Source: Aquimarina sp. AU58
GTDB taxonomy: Bacteria > Bacteroidota > Bacteroidia > Flavobacteriales > Flavobacteriaceae
DNA length: 64,000 nt
Assembly (NCBI RefSeq): GCF_900312745.1
Contig: NZ_OMPD01000014.1
Location: 2,294,001 to 2,358,000 of the forward strand
Reading direction: 5' to 3'
In this document: one piece after another, positions 54,340 to 63,530 of the stretch
Numbering within the stretch: the first letter of the stretch is position 1
How the letters are laid out: each line of letters begins with the position of its first letter
Program-made: the position numbers and the translations under genes
The notes under the pieces: generated by a model
Databases searched by the model: none
What the model was told of the DNA's origin: nothing
The model's input: only the letters and a program-made list of their open reading frames with translations

Positions 54340-57300
54340 ATGAAAAAACAACTTTTATTCTTTGTTTTTATGCTGAGTGCTTTGATGGCGGGTCAGGAGT
54401 TACCAGATCTGGCTCCTCCTACCCCAGAGGTAGCCGCTATGGGTAAGTATCTAGATGTGCCTGTGAGTCTTTTTACAGGTACTCCTAATATTTCGATTCC
54501 GCTGGCCAGTATCTCCGAGGGAATGCTGAGTGCTTCGGTTTCTGTGAGTTATCATGCTTCAGGGATTAGAGTAGGTGAGATGGCCTCCCGAGTGGGATTG
54601 GGCTGGTCACTTCATGGCGGCGGTATGATCTCCCGCCAGGTTCGCGGTATTGCCGATGATCACACCGAAGGCTTTATTAATACCAGTAACACAATAGATC
54701 ATTATTTTGCCCAGGATGCCAATGGGCGAGCACAATTATTTCAATCCACCTTATCAGACAACCAGGACTTTGAATCAGATGTCTACCATATCAATGTAGC
54801 CGGGTTGTCAGGCAAGTTCTTTTTTAATCAGAACGGTACTATCGTTATGCATCAAAAGAGTGATTTAAAGGTTGTGGCGCTTCGGGATGGGATTACCATT
54901 TCAGGATGGCAGGTGACCACCCCAGAAGGAGTGCTCTATAGTTTTGGAGTCATTCCGGGAACTACTCAACAGGTAGCTGAAATCAAGGAGACCCGTTTTT
55001 TTTCGCAAGCGACTAATTTACCTTCAAAAATTAGTGTACATACTACGGGATGGTACTTAACTCAGATTTCTGATTATCGTGGGAATCAAATTAATTTTAA
55101 CTATACCAGGGGGACTCAGCAGATTACCTATTGGAATATAACGGGGCAAAGTAAAAATTTAATAGGGGTTGGATCATCGTGTAGTAGCAGTACTGCAGAG
55201 CCTGTTTCTTTGACAGAAGATAAGTATACCCCTACCTATTTATCGTCTATCACGACTACTCAAGGCAGTATTGTTTTAGAATATAATGATACTCGTATAG
55301 ATCTTAAAAATGACAAAGCGCTTACCGGGGTCAAACTGTTAGATAGCAACAATGTTACTATTGATCGATATGTGTTGGAACAAGGCTATTTTACTTCTGC
55401 TGGTGGTATGGAGCATTTATTGAATTATGGGGATACAGATCAGCGTACCAAGCGCCTTTATCTTAAAACGATCACCCAACAAAAAGGTAGTACAGACAAT
55501 AAAATTCATCGTTTTACCTATAACCAGGCTCATCAATTACCAGAGCGTTTTTCGTTTTCACAGGATTTATGGGGGTATTATAATGGAGCAAATAATGCTA
55601 AACTATACCCTGGTATTGTATATGTTCCTTATACTTCTGCTGTAGAGGTAGAAGGAGCAGATAGAACAGTAAGCGAATTGCATACCAAGGCCTTATTGTT
55701 AGAAGAGATCGTTTATCCTACAGGAGGAAAAAGCAAGTTTATTTTTGAATCCAATACCTTATCAGGGAATCAAGATTTTTTTATAGGAACCAAAATGGTA
55801 GACCAACAAATCCCAGGAGCCCAGTTGCATAACGACGCTTCACAATCCGGGGCTACTTTTTCTACCACCTTTACCCTTAGTGAATCTACTGATGCACATT
55901 ATAGTGTAGAGGCAGAAACCTCCTGTCAATACAGTAACAACGATTGCCCGGCGATACGTTTATATAAAGACGATGCTATTATAACGACTTTTAATACCGC
56001 CAATGAGACCGGTATTGAGCGTTTATCTGCTGGTAGCTATACTATAAAAATTGAAAATGGTCCATTTCAAACGGGGAATACTGTGAGTATTGCTTTTACT
56101 CAAAAAATAGCCATTAATGCAAGCCAGGCTAATGAGGCAATAGTTGGAGGCTTACGGATAAAAGAAATCCAGTTTATGGATCATGATAATGCCATGATTA
56201 ACAGCAAAAAATATGACTATCAAAAGTTTGATGATGCTACAGTATCTAGTGGTAGGTCTTTAAACCCTCCAGTTTTTGTATCGCGTAGGATCCCTTTTAG
56301 TGACTGTAGCCAGGATGTTTTACGGTCAAATGCAATTTTTCCACTCAATGGTCAGGGTGGTTCTCATGTAAATTATACTAATGTTACCGAGTATACTCAG
56401 GGGCAGGAAAATGGAAAAACCCAATACATCTATAGCTACAGTGCAGATGGGAGTATTAATGCTACTAATGTATTTGATGGTATTGGCCATTTGATGGTTC
56501 CTGCAACAGATTATTCACACCGTAGAGGGCAGTTATTAGAAGAGAAACAGTATCGATATGAGAAATCAACAAGTAAGTTTACCATAGCTGAAGCCACAAA
56601 AACGATCTATAGCCCTACCGATGATTTACGAACGCAAAACCTGATGATGGGTAAGGTTGGAGATCTTAATGAACATGCAAGATATGATAACATCAGTGAA
56701 CGGTATTTACCCTCTGGTACAGAAAAGACAATATATTACCCATCGGGAGATGTAAAAACGACGACTCAGTATAGTTATGATATAGGGTATCAGGGGAGAA
56801 CCATCCCTATAGCAACTACCACTACCAATAGCTTTGGAGAGACCATAACCTCTAAACGCTTTTTTGCAGATGATGTAACCTCTGCTACTGCTCTGGGAGC
56901 ACCTCTTACTGCCGAGGAGTACACCGCAATTGGTACTCTTAAAAAGAGTAGTGGTTATCGTATAGGAGCGCCTATCCAGCAAGAAACCTGGGTAGGGGGT
57001 CAACAAGTAAGTGTACAACGTACTACATATAAGGTTTGGAATGGTATGACCTTACCCAAGGCGATTCAAGCCTCTAAATCGGGAGGGGCTCTGGAAGATC
57101 GTATCGAATACCTCTCTTATGATGCCAAAGGGAATCCCTTAGAGGTAAAACAATCAGAAGGGAGTCACCTTATTTATATCTGGGGGTATCAGGATAGTTT
57201 TCCTATTGCCAAGGTTGTAAAGTCCAGTTATACGGGTATGCCAGCAGCAGTAACGAGTTTGATTGATCAGTTAAAAACGGTTTCAAACAGTGAAGATACT

Positions 57301-57534
57301 ACCGCAAAAGAGCAAAACATGCGAGATCTGGTGGTTCAGCTTCGGGCACATCCTTATTTTGCAGGTGCACAGATCACTTCCTATACCTATGACCCACTGA
57401 TAGGGGTAACCTCTGTTACCGATCCCAAAGGATATACTATGCATTATAGCTATGATACCTTCAATAGATTGGAATATGTAAAGGATGATGCCGGAAAGCT
57501 GATTTCAGAGAACAAATACGGGTATAAAAAATAA
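54340..57534 (+). CDS. Sec-exported Rhs-repeat protein without core domain
   Basis: 1064 aa from the ATG at 54340 (the ORF also has an upstream TTG, less likely). The signal peptide MKKQLLFFVFMLSALMAGQ directs Sec export. The N-terminal part (LPDLAPPTPEVAAMGKYLDV, VSVSYHASGIRVGEMASRVG, LGWSLHGGGMISRQ) is the standard start of large Bacteroidota Rhs proteins. Rhs/YD repeats follow to the end (YDPLIGVTSVTDPKGYTMHY, YDTFNRLEYVKDDAGK). There is no Rhs core (DPxGR) or toxin tail: it ends exactly where the next gene begins, 8 bp on. It probably forms part of a shell or works in trans with the second Rhs protein. Confidence 0.85.
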   Translation: MKKQLLFFVFMLSALMAGQELPDLAPPTPEVAAMGKYLDVPVSLFTGTPNISIPLASISEGMLSASVSVSYHASGIRVGEMASRVGLGWSLHGGGMISRQVRGIADDHTEGFINTSNTIDHYFAQDANGRAQLFQSTLSDNQDFESDVYHINVAGLSGKFFFNQNGTIVMHQKSDLKVVALRDGITISGWQVTTPEGVLYSFGVIPGTTQQVAEIKETRFFSQATNLPSKISVHTTGWYLTQISDYRGNQINFNYTRGTQQITYWNITGQSKNLIGVGSSCSSSTAEPVSLTEDKYTPTYLSSITTTQGSIVLEYNDTRIDLKNDKALTGVKLLDSNNVTIDRYVLEQGYFTSAGGMEHLLNYGDTDQRTKRLYLKTITQQKGSTDNKIHRFTYNQAHQLPERFSFSQDLWGYYNGANNAKLYPGIVYVPYTSAVEVEGADRTVSELHTKALLLEEIVYPTGGKSKFIFESNTLSGNQDFFIGTKMVDQQIPGAQLHNDASQSGATFSTTFTLSESTDAHYSVEAETSCQYSNNDCPAIRLYKDDAIITTFNTANETGIERLSAGSYTIKIENGPFQTGNTVSIAFTQKIAINASQANEAIVGGLRIKEIQFMDHDNAMINSKKYDYQKFDDATVSSGRSLNPPVFVSRRIPFSDCSQDVLRSNAIFPLNGQGGSHVNYTNVTEYTQGQENGKTQYIYSYSADGSINATNVFDGIGHLMVPATDYSHRRGQLLEEKQYRYEKSTSKFTIAEATKTIYSPTDDLRTQNLMMGKVGDLNEHARYDNISERYLPSGTEKTIYYPSGDVKTTTQYSYDIGYQGRTIPIATTTTNSFGETITSKRFFADDVTSATALGAPLTAEEYTAIGTLKKSSGYRIGAPIQQETWVGGQQVSVQRTTYKVWNGMTLPKAIQASKSGGALEDRIEYLSYDAKGNPLEVKQSEGSHLIYIWGYQDSFPIAKVVKSSYTGMPAAVTSLIDQLKTVSNSEDTTAKEQNMRDLVVQLRAHPYFAGAQITSYTYDPLIGVTSVTDPKGYTMHYSYDTFNRLEYVKDDAGKLISENKYGYKK

Positions 57535-57542
57535 GAAAAACA

Positions 57543-60500
57543 ATGAGAAATACTAAAATACAACAGTATATAATAATGCTTATTGTAATGATGAGCAGTA
57601 CAATGATGTTCTCCCAGTTTGGGGGTGGAGATCCTGTTCTGGGAGATTGTGGTATTACTTCCTACCGTGATGCCGATGGTGATGGTTGGGGAGATTATAA
57701 CAACAAAACCTGTCAGCTTACTATTCCCAGTGGATATGTTTCTAAATACGGAGATATTAATGATAATAATCAATGGATTACCAATATCCCACCCAAGAAC
57801 TTTTATAGAGATGCCGATGGAGATGGTTGGGGTAATCCCAATATAGTAACCTATCGTAGTGTACAGCCTTCTGGTTATGTGACCAATAATAGTGATCGTG
57901 ATGACAGTACCAGTCTGATTACCAATATTGCTCCTCGACATTTTTATAGAGATGCCGATGGCGATGGATATGGTCATCCTGGTATAAGCACCTATCGCAG
58001 TGTACAACCCTCTGGATATGTAACCAATAGTAGTGATTGTAATGATGGCAGCAGTGCCATACACCCTAATACAGTATGGTATAAGGATAGTGATGGGGAT
58101 GGTTTTGCGATTGCAACAAAAAAGCAATGTAGTAGCCCCGGAGCAGGATATACCCGTACAGTACTACCGGTTACCGATTGTCATGATGGCGATAGTGATT
58201 TAAACCCCAATACGATTTGGTATCCTGATGGTGATAGTGATGGCTGGGGAACGGCCTCTGATTTGGGAGCGGTAAAGAGACAATGTAGCCAACCAACCGG
58301 CTATACACAAAAGGTAGGAGATTGTAATGATCATAACATTAATATCCACCCCGAAACCGTTTGGTATAAAAATAGTGATGGTGATGGTTTTGCCAGTACC
58401 TCTAAGGTGCAATGCATCAATCCGGGAGCAGAGTATACCTATGAAGAATTACCACTGGGAGATTGTGATGATAATAATGCAGCTATCCATCCTAATACGG
58501 TTTGGTATAAGAATAGTGATGGGGATGGTTTTGCCAGTACGACCAAAACCCAATGTACCAATCCCGGAACTGGATATAGTTTAACGGTAAAACCCTTAGG
58601 GGATTGTGATGATAGTAATGCTGCAATCCATCCGAATACAGTTTGGTATAAGAATAGTGATGGTGATGGTTTTGCCAGTACGACCAAAACCCAATGTGCT
58701 CACCCAGGTAGCGGCTATAGTTTAACGGTAAAACCCCTGGGAGATTGTGATGATGGTAGTGCTGCTATCCACCCTAATACGGTTTGGTATGCCGATACCG
58801 ATGGCGATGGTTTTGGGGATCCTAATGTTTTAAAACAACAGTGTATCCAACCTGCGGGGTATGTATTGAATAATAATGATCAATGTCCAGAAAAATCAGG
58901 CCCCCAACAAGGCTGTATTTTTATTCCTCACCAGCTTCATCTCTCTAATGAGAATTATGTGTTTACCCGGGTGTATCAAAAGCCCATGACCTCACCAGAT
59001 GAGCTACATTATAATAAAGATGTGATAGAGAGTGTTACTTATTTTGATGGATTGGGCAGAACAAAACAGCAAATAGCGATCAAAGCTTCACCCGATGGTA
59101 AAGATATTGTAACCCATATCGGGTATGATGAGTATGGCAGGCAAGACAAACAATACCTGCCTTTTGAGTCGAATACTAGCGTTGGCAGTTATAAAGATGT
59201 TGATATTGTTAATGATATTAACCAGTATTATGAAACTAAATACGCCGATGATTTTATTGGAGTAGCAAAAGAGCATGAGGATTTTAATGCCTATTCAGAG
59301 AGTGTGTTTGAAGCTTCTCCTCTTAACAGAGTAGTAGAACAGGGAGCTCCGGGTAAGGATTGGAAAGCTAATAAAGATAGTGACACAGATCATACGATTA
59401 AATTTAATTGGGATACCAATATGGCTAATGAAGTGGTTGCTTTTAAGGTAAATTTTGCCAATCCTGGTGATACAGAAACCCCGGCCTTAGTACAAGATGG
59501 TTTTTACCCTGCCAATCAGTTGTATGTTACCATCACCAAAGATGAGAACTGGACTGCGGCAGATGGTCATAACCATACGACCAAAGAATACAAGGATAAG
59601 CAGGGTAGAGTGATCTTAAAAAGAACGTTTGCCAATGTTGGGGCGCCGAGCGTAGTCGAGGCGCATGATACCTATTATGTGTATGATAGATTTGGGAATT
59701 TAACCTATGTAATCCCTCCTAAAGTAGCGGCTAGTGATGGGGTAAGCCAGAGTGAGCTTGCAGAACTCTGTTATCAATACCGATATGACAATCGTAATAG
59801 ACTTATCGAAAAGAAAATCCCTGGTAAGGATTGGGAGTATATTGTCTATAACAAATTAGATCAACCCATCCTAACTCAGGATGCCAACCTAAAAGCAGAT
59901 AATGCCTGGCTCTTTACCAAATATGATATTTTTGGAAGAGTAGCCTACACCGGTAAAATCAGTATTACAGGAAAAGATCGTAAACAATTACAAACCGAGG
60001 CAAATGGCCATGTAGATGAGCTATGGGTAACTAGAGGAGCTAAGGTTAGCATCGGAGGAGTAGATATGTACTATACTGATGGCGGTTATCCAAAAGTCCT
60101 TGCAGGTGAGGTATTAACAATTAATTACTATGATAACTATGCATTTTTGGGAACTACTCCACAGCAAACTTTTATAAAACCGAATACTATTTATGGAGAA
60201 GCAGTTTCAGATCAAACCAAAACATTGGCAACCGGAAGTTTAGTAAAAATATTAGATACCTCATATTGGACAACTACAGTTACCTATTATGATAAAAAAT
60301 CAAGACCTATCTATGTAGCTCGCAAAAATGAATATTTAAATACTACCGATATTGTAGAAAGTGATCTTGATTTTACGGGCAAAGTAAAACAAACCAAAAC
60401 TACTCACATCAAAGACAGCAATGCTGCTATTGTAACGATAGATACGTTTACGTATGATGATATGGGTAGAATGCTCACCCAGAGACAATGTATAGAAGAC

Positions 60501-62492
60501 ACCTCTGGGGTAAATTGTACGGATAATACTGGGGTTACACCAGCAGTAACCTTATCACAACCGATCACCCAGACTACAACTACTGTAGCGGGTAATACTA
60601 TTACCTTATCTAATGGGTTTCATTTTGCAGCCACGGCTAGTACTTCTTTCTTTGCTAAGATTCAGAATGAGGAATTCCCGGGAGAATTGATTGTATCTAA
60701 TACTTATGATAAGCTAGGACAGTTAACTTCTAAAACAGTTGGAGGAGGATTACAAGAAGTGGATTATACCTATAATGTACGAGGTTGGCTTACTAAGATC
60801 AACGATCCAAATACTGCTCTTGGCAACAAGCTTTTTGCTTTTAAGATCAATTATAATACACCACAATATGGGGCTACTGCGTTGTTTAATGGTAATATCT
60901 CTGAAACCACTTGGAAAACTGCAAATGATAATGTAGCGCGACATTACAAATACAGTTATGATGCCTTAAACCGAATTACCGATGCAAATTATAATAATCA
61001 GGATAATAGTGAACAGGATTGGTTTAGGGTTTTTGGGATTACTTATGATAAGAACGGTAATTTAAAAACATTAAAAAGACATAAAAAGGAAAATGTGGCA
61101 TTAGATTACCTATCCTATACTTATGATACAGGGAATAAACTCTTAACTGTAGAAGAACAAATTGATGGAGCCAGTGGGTTTGAAGATGGTACCAATACCA
61201 ATGATGATTATACCTATGATGCCAATGGTAATATGACTATGGATCAAAACAAGGGGATTACAGGGATTACCTATAACCATTTAAACTTACCTAAAACAGT
61301 AACGGTAAATAATGCTTCTCATAATGGAAATATTACCTATATTTACGATGCCACTGGGGTAAAATTAAAAAAGATTACAACAGAGGGAAGTTCATCGACA
61401 ACAGAATATGCCGGTAATTATGTGTATAAGAATGGTATGCTAGAGTTCTTTAATCATGCAGAAGGGATTGTAGAACATGAGGCCGATGGGTATAAGTATG
61501 TATACCAGTACAAAGACCATTTAGGGAATATCAGATTATCATACAAAGATGCGGATAAGAATGGTGCTATAACGGAAAGTGAGATCGTGCAGGAGAAGAA
61601 CTACTACCCCTTCGGTATGACTCATTCTGGGTATAATAATACACTACGTGGTAGAAATCATAACTATGGATATAATGGTAAGGAAGAACAATCAGAACTA
61701 GGATTAGATTGGATGGATTATGGAGCTAGGAATTATGATGCCTCTTTAGGTAGATGGATGAATATTGACCCTTTGGCAGAATACTACTATAGTGTTTCTA
61801 CATATAATTACACTCTAAACAATCCTATTATTTATGTTGATCCTGATGGGCGAGGCGTATTTGATCTAAAGTTTAATACTGATACAGAATCAGCTAGAAA
61901 TAAAGTGCAATCCAACCTAGACGCTGGTTTAGGTGCAGGTGTCGCAACTGTTGGAGAAGATGGATTTGTAACCCTAAATGGATCAAGAGATGATTTGGAG
62001 ACAGATGAACAAAAAGCCTTTTACGATACAATAAAGGAAAGTGTAGATGCTGAAGGAGTTGTCGAGATTAATGTTACTGAAAGTTCTGATAAAATCACTT
62101 TTGGGGATTTTACTAAAGAGACTATTGATATAGATGACATTAATGCAATAGGTGAAGGAGAAGCTCTAAATCAAAATTCTATTTTAGGTCACGAAATTAA
62201 CGAACAACACGAAAAACAAATTTTAGACAATACAGAAAGAACAAATAAAGAAGGAACGGGAGCTCATCAAAAATCTTTTAAGACTGAAGAAAATATTACG
62301 GGATATACTAGAGGAGAACAAACATATTCTAATAGGAGTGCAACAAAAGTTGTGAAAAGAGAAAGATATGGAACAAGTACTTATTATCAACGTTCTTATG
62401 ATTCTTCTATTAAATTTACAAAAGGAAGTAAAACAGTAACAGAAAGTTATAAAGTGAGAAAAGGGAACGTAGTTCCAAGAAAAAAACAATAA
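57543..62492 (+). CDS. Rhs core protein with MopE-like repeats and variable C-terminal domain
   Basis: 1649 aa. Signal peptide (MLIVMMSSTMMFSQ). Residues about 35-445 hold about nine Cys/Asp-rich repeats (DADGDGWG, NSDGDGFAS, GDCDD, AIHPNTVWY) like the MopE metal-binding or thrombospondin type 3-like motif, expected to bind calcium. A DUF6443-type domain follows (VIESVTYFDGLGRTKQQ, about 490-560), then YD repeats and the Rhs-associated core (DHLGNIRLSYKD, YGYNGKEEQSELGLDWMDYGARNYD, GRWMNIDPLAE, NPIIYVDPDGRG). The variable tail of about 210 residues contains LGHEINEQHEKQIL and a distant AH, a possible metal site. The small exported protein 3 bp downstream may be its immunity factor. Confidence 0.87.
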   Translation: MRNTKIQQYIIMLIVMMSSTMMFSQFGGGDPVLGDCGITSYRDADGDGWGDYNNKTCQLTIPSGYVSKYGDINDNNQWITNIPPKNFYRDADGDGWGNPNIVTYRSVQPSGYVTNNSDRDDSTSLITNIAPRHFYRDADGDGYGHPGISTYRSVQPSGYVTNSSDCNDGSSAIHPNTVWYKDSDGDGFAIATKKQCSSPGAGYTRTVLPVTDCHDGDSDLNPNTIWYPDGDSDGWGTASDLGAVKRQCSQPTGYTQKVGDCNDHNINIHPETVWYKNSDGDGFASTSKVQCINPGAEYTYEELPLGDCDDNNAAIHPNTVWYKNSDGDGFASTTKTQCTNPGTGYSLTVKPLGDCDDSNAAIHPNTVWYKNSDGDGFASTTKTQCAHPGSGYSLTVKPLGDCDDGSAAIHPNTVWYADTDGDGFGDPNVLKQQCIQPAGYVLNNNDQCPEKSGPQQGCIFIPHQLHLSNENYVFTRVYQKPMTSPDELHYNKDVIESVTYFDGLGRTKQQIAIKASPDGKDIVTHIGYDEYGRQDKQYLPFESNTSVGSYKDVDIVNDINQYYETKYADDFIGVAKEHEDFNAYSESVFEASPLNRVVEQGAPGKDWKANKDSDTDHTIKFNWDTNMANEVVAFKVNFANPGDTETPALVQDGFYPANQLYVTITKDENWTAADGHNHTTKEYKDKQGRVILKRTFANVGAPSVVEAHDTYYVYDRFGNLTYVIPPKVAASDGVSQSELAELCYQYRYDNRNRLIEKKIPGKDWEYIVYNKLDQPILTQDANLKADNAWLFTKYDIFGRVAYTGKISITGKDRKQLQTEANGHVDELWVTRGAKVSIGGVDMYYTDGGYPKVLAGEVLTINYYDNYAFLGTTPQQTFIKPNTIYGEAVSDQTKTLATGSLVKILDTSYWTTTVTYYDKKSRPIYVARKNEYLNTTDIVESDLDFTGKVKQTKTTHIKDSNAAIVTIDTFTYDDMGRMLTQRQCIEDTSGVNCTDNTGVTPAVTLSQPITQTTTTVAGNTITLSNGFHFAATASTSFFAKIQNEEFPGELIVSNTYDKLGQLTSKTVGGGLQEVDYTYNVRGWLTKINDPNTALGNKLFAFKINYNTPQYGATALFNGNISETTWKTANDNVARHYKYSYDALNRITDANYNNQDNSEQDWFRVFGITYDKNGNLKTLKRHKKENVALDYLSYTYDTGNKLLTVEEQIDGASGFEDGTNTNDDYTYDANGNMTMDQNKGITGITYNHLNLPKTVTVNNASHNGNITYIYDATGVKLKKITTEGSSSTTEYAGNYVYKNGMLEFFNHAEGIVEHEADGYKYVYQYKDHLGNIRLSYKDADKNGAITESEIVQEKNYYPFGMTHSGYNNTLRGRNHNYGYNGKEEQSELGLDWMDYGARNYDASLGRWMNIDPLAEYYYSVSTYNYTLNNPIIYVDPDGRGVFDLKFNTDTESARNKVQSNLDAGLGAGVATVGEDGFVTLNGSRDDLETDEQKAFYDTIKESVDAEGVVEINVTESSDKITFGDFTKETIDIDDINAIGEGEALNQNSILGHEINEQHEKQILDNTERTNKEGTGAHQKSFKTEENITGYTRGEQTYSNRSATKVVKRERYGTSTYYQRSYDSSIKFTKGSKTVTESYKVRKGNVVPRKKQ
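58360..58800 (+). repeat. 141-bp tandem coding repeats in the Rhs gene
   Basis: The phrase TTTGGTATAA recurs at 58360, 58501, 58642 and 58783, an exact 141-bp (47-residue) period with only a few base changes between units, indicating recent expansion. Confidence 0.85.
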
Positions 62493-62495
62493 TTT

Positions 62496-62834
62496 ATGAA
62501 AACAGTATATTATTTTTTAATTCTTTTAATTGTTACTCTATCTTGTAATACAGGGCTTTCTCAAGAGAAAGAAGCCATTGATAAATTTGAATCTAAACTT
62601 CATATTTTAAAAAGATATTTTAATGAAGAAACAATTAAAGGCAATGGATTAGATGAAGCAATTACGTTCTTAGAACAGCTAACAAATATTAAATCTGATA
62701 TAGGAGATGGATATGAAGATATAAAAACTCCTACCATTAAGAATTTAAATGACTGGCAAGACTGGTATAAAGAGAATAAACATCTTTTGTATTGGGATGA
62801 CCAAGAACAGAAAGTAAAAGTCAAAACAGAATAA
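62496..62834 (+). CDS. Candidate immunity lipoprotein of the Rhs protein
   Basis: 112 aa. Signal peptide with lipobox at Cys17 (LIVTLSC), so it would sit in the envelope. The rest is helical and acidic (DEAITFLEQLTNIKSDIGDG), ending with LNDWQDWYKENKHLLYW, a motif seen in small proteins beside polymorphic toxins. It follows the Rhs stop by 3 bp and is translated from the same message. Position and size fit an immunity protein, but the sequence alone does not prove it. Followed by a strong terminator. Confidence 0.65.
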   Translation: MKTVYYFLILLIVTLSCNTGLSQEKEAIDKFESKLHILKRYFNEETIKGNGLDEAITFLEQLTNIKSDIGDGYEDIKTPTIKNLNDWQDWYKENKHLLYWDDQEQKVKVKTE

Positions 62835-62836
62835 GT

Positions 62837-62863
62837 AAAAAGCCACCTTCGGGTGGTTTTTTT
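62837..62863 (+). terminator. Intrinsic terminator of the Rhs unit
   Basis: Stem AAAAAGCCACC/GGTGGTTTTTT with a TTCG tetraloop, 3 bp after the stop of the candidate immunity gene; it also serves the convergent regulator gene. Confidence 0.9.
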
Positions 62864-63194
62864 ATGAGTACGCTTTTTTAGCTTTAGTATCTCTAATGAT
62901 GGTATCAATTAATCTAAACAACATATTTTGCGTCTCTTCGTCTAGATTCTGTATATCTTGCAACCGTTGTACTGTTTTTTTATCAAAAGAAGCGTTAACA
63001 CCTTCACCTACCAAATAATCAAGAGACACCCCAAAAGCATCTGCAATACTTTTAGCAGCTTCAATAGATGGTATTGCTTCATTACGTTCGTATTTACCAA
63101 TCATCACACGGGATACATTAGTCTTATTGGCTAAGTCTGTTTGTGATAAATTATGTTTTTTACGAAGTTCTTCTATGATCTTACCTGTATCCAT
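62862..63194 (-). CDS. XRE-family transcriptional regulator
   Basis: 110 aa. A Cro/C1-type HTH covers residues about 5-60: IIEELRKKHNLSQTDLANKTNVSRVMIGKYERNEAIPSIEAAKSIADAF. The tail (70-110) is helical and may dimerise. It is convergent with the Rhs/immunity unit and divergent from the orphan Rhs cassette. A 13-bp direct repeat upstream (63270-63282 and 63313-63325) could be its operator. Its job may be control of the local toxin genes or of a lost neighbour. Confidence 0.85.
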   Translation of the reverse strand: MDTGKIIEELRKKHNLSQTDLANKTNVSRVMIGKYERNEAIPSIEAAKSIADAFGVSLDYLVGEGVNASFDKKTVQRLQDIQNLDEETQNMLFRLIDTIIRDTKAKKAYS

Positions 63195-63269
63195 GAATAT
63201 GTTTAAATGTTACAAAAAGCAACAATAGTAACGCTTTAAGGCAAAAATACGTAATTAAAAGTGAAATAA

Positions 63270-63325
63270 GTATCTAATAGTTTTGTTGCAAATGTAAATA
63301 AAAGATATATTTGTATCCAATAGTT
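63270..63325. promoter_or_regulatory. Direct repeats upstream of the XRE regulator
   Basis: GTATCTAATAGTT (63270-63282) and GTATCCAATAGTT (63313-63325), one mismatch, 43 bp apart, 76-131 bp upstream of the regulator start. Candidate operator sites. A minus-strand TATTTTTG box lies at 63242-63249. Confidence 0.45.
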
Positions 63326-63398
63326 AGGTAATGGGTCAAACTGGTGCTTTTGAGAAAAAGTGTATTTTTGATATTGATTATCAATAATTTATAAAACA

Positions 63399-63424
63399 AA
63401 TAAGCCTCTTTATTGAGGCTTATT
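63399..63424. terminator. Hairpin terminator in the spacer
   Basis: AATAAGCCTC/GAGGCTTATT with a 6-base loop, flanked by A- and T-rich sequence, between the regulator and the orphan Rhs cassette. Confidence 0.7.
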
Positions 63425-63530
63425 TATGTTGTTTGTACTACTTAAAATTGCTTAGAACCTATTAAATAAGGGTTTTGTATTGCTACGTGGGTCAAATTGG
63501 TGCTTGGTTATATTTGCTAACTAAACAAGT

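Noticed and set aside
57450..58127. 225-aa minus-strand ORF rich in Ile and Thr
   Set aside because: Antisense shadow of the Asp/Gly-rich repeats of the Rhs gene; low complexity and no own signals.
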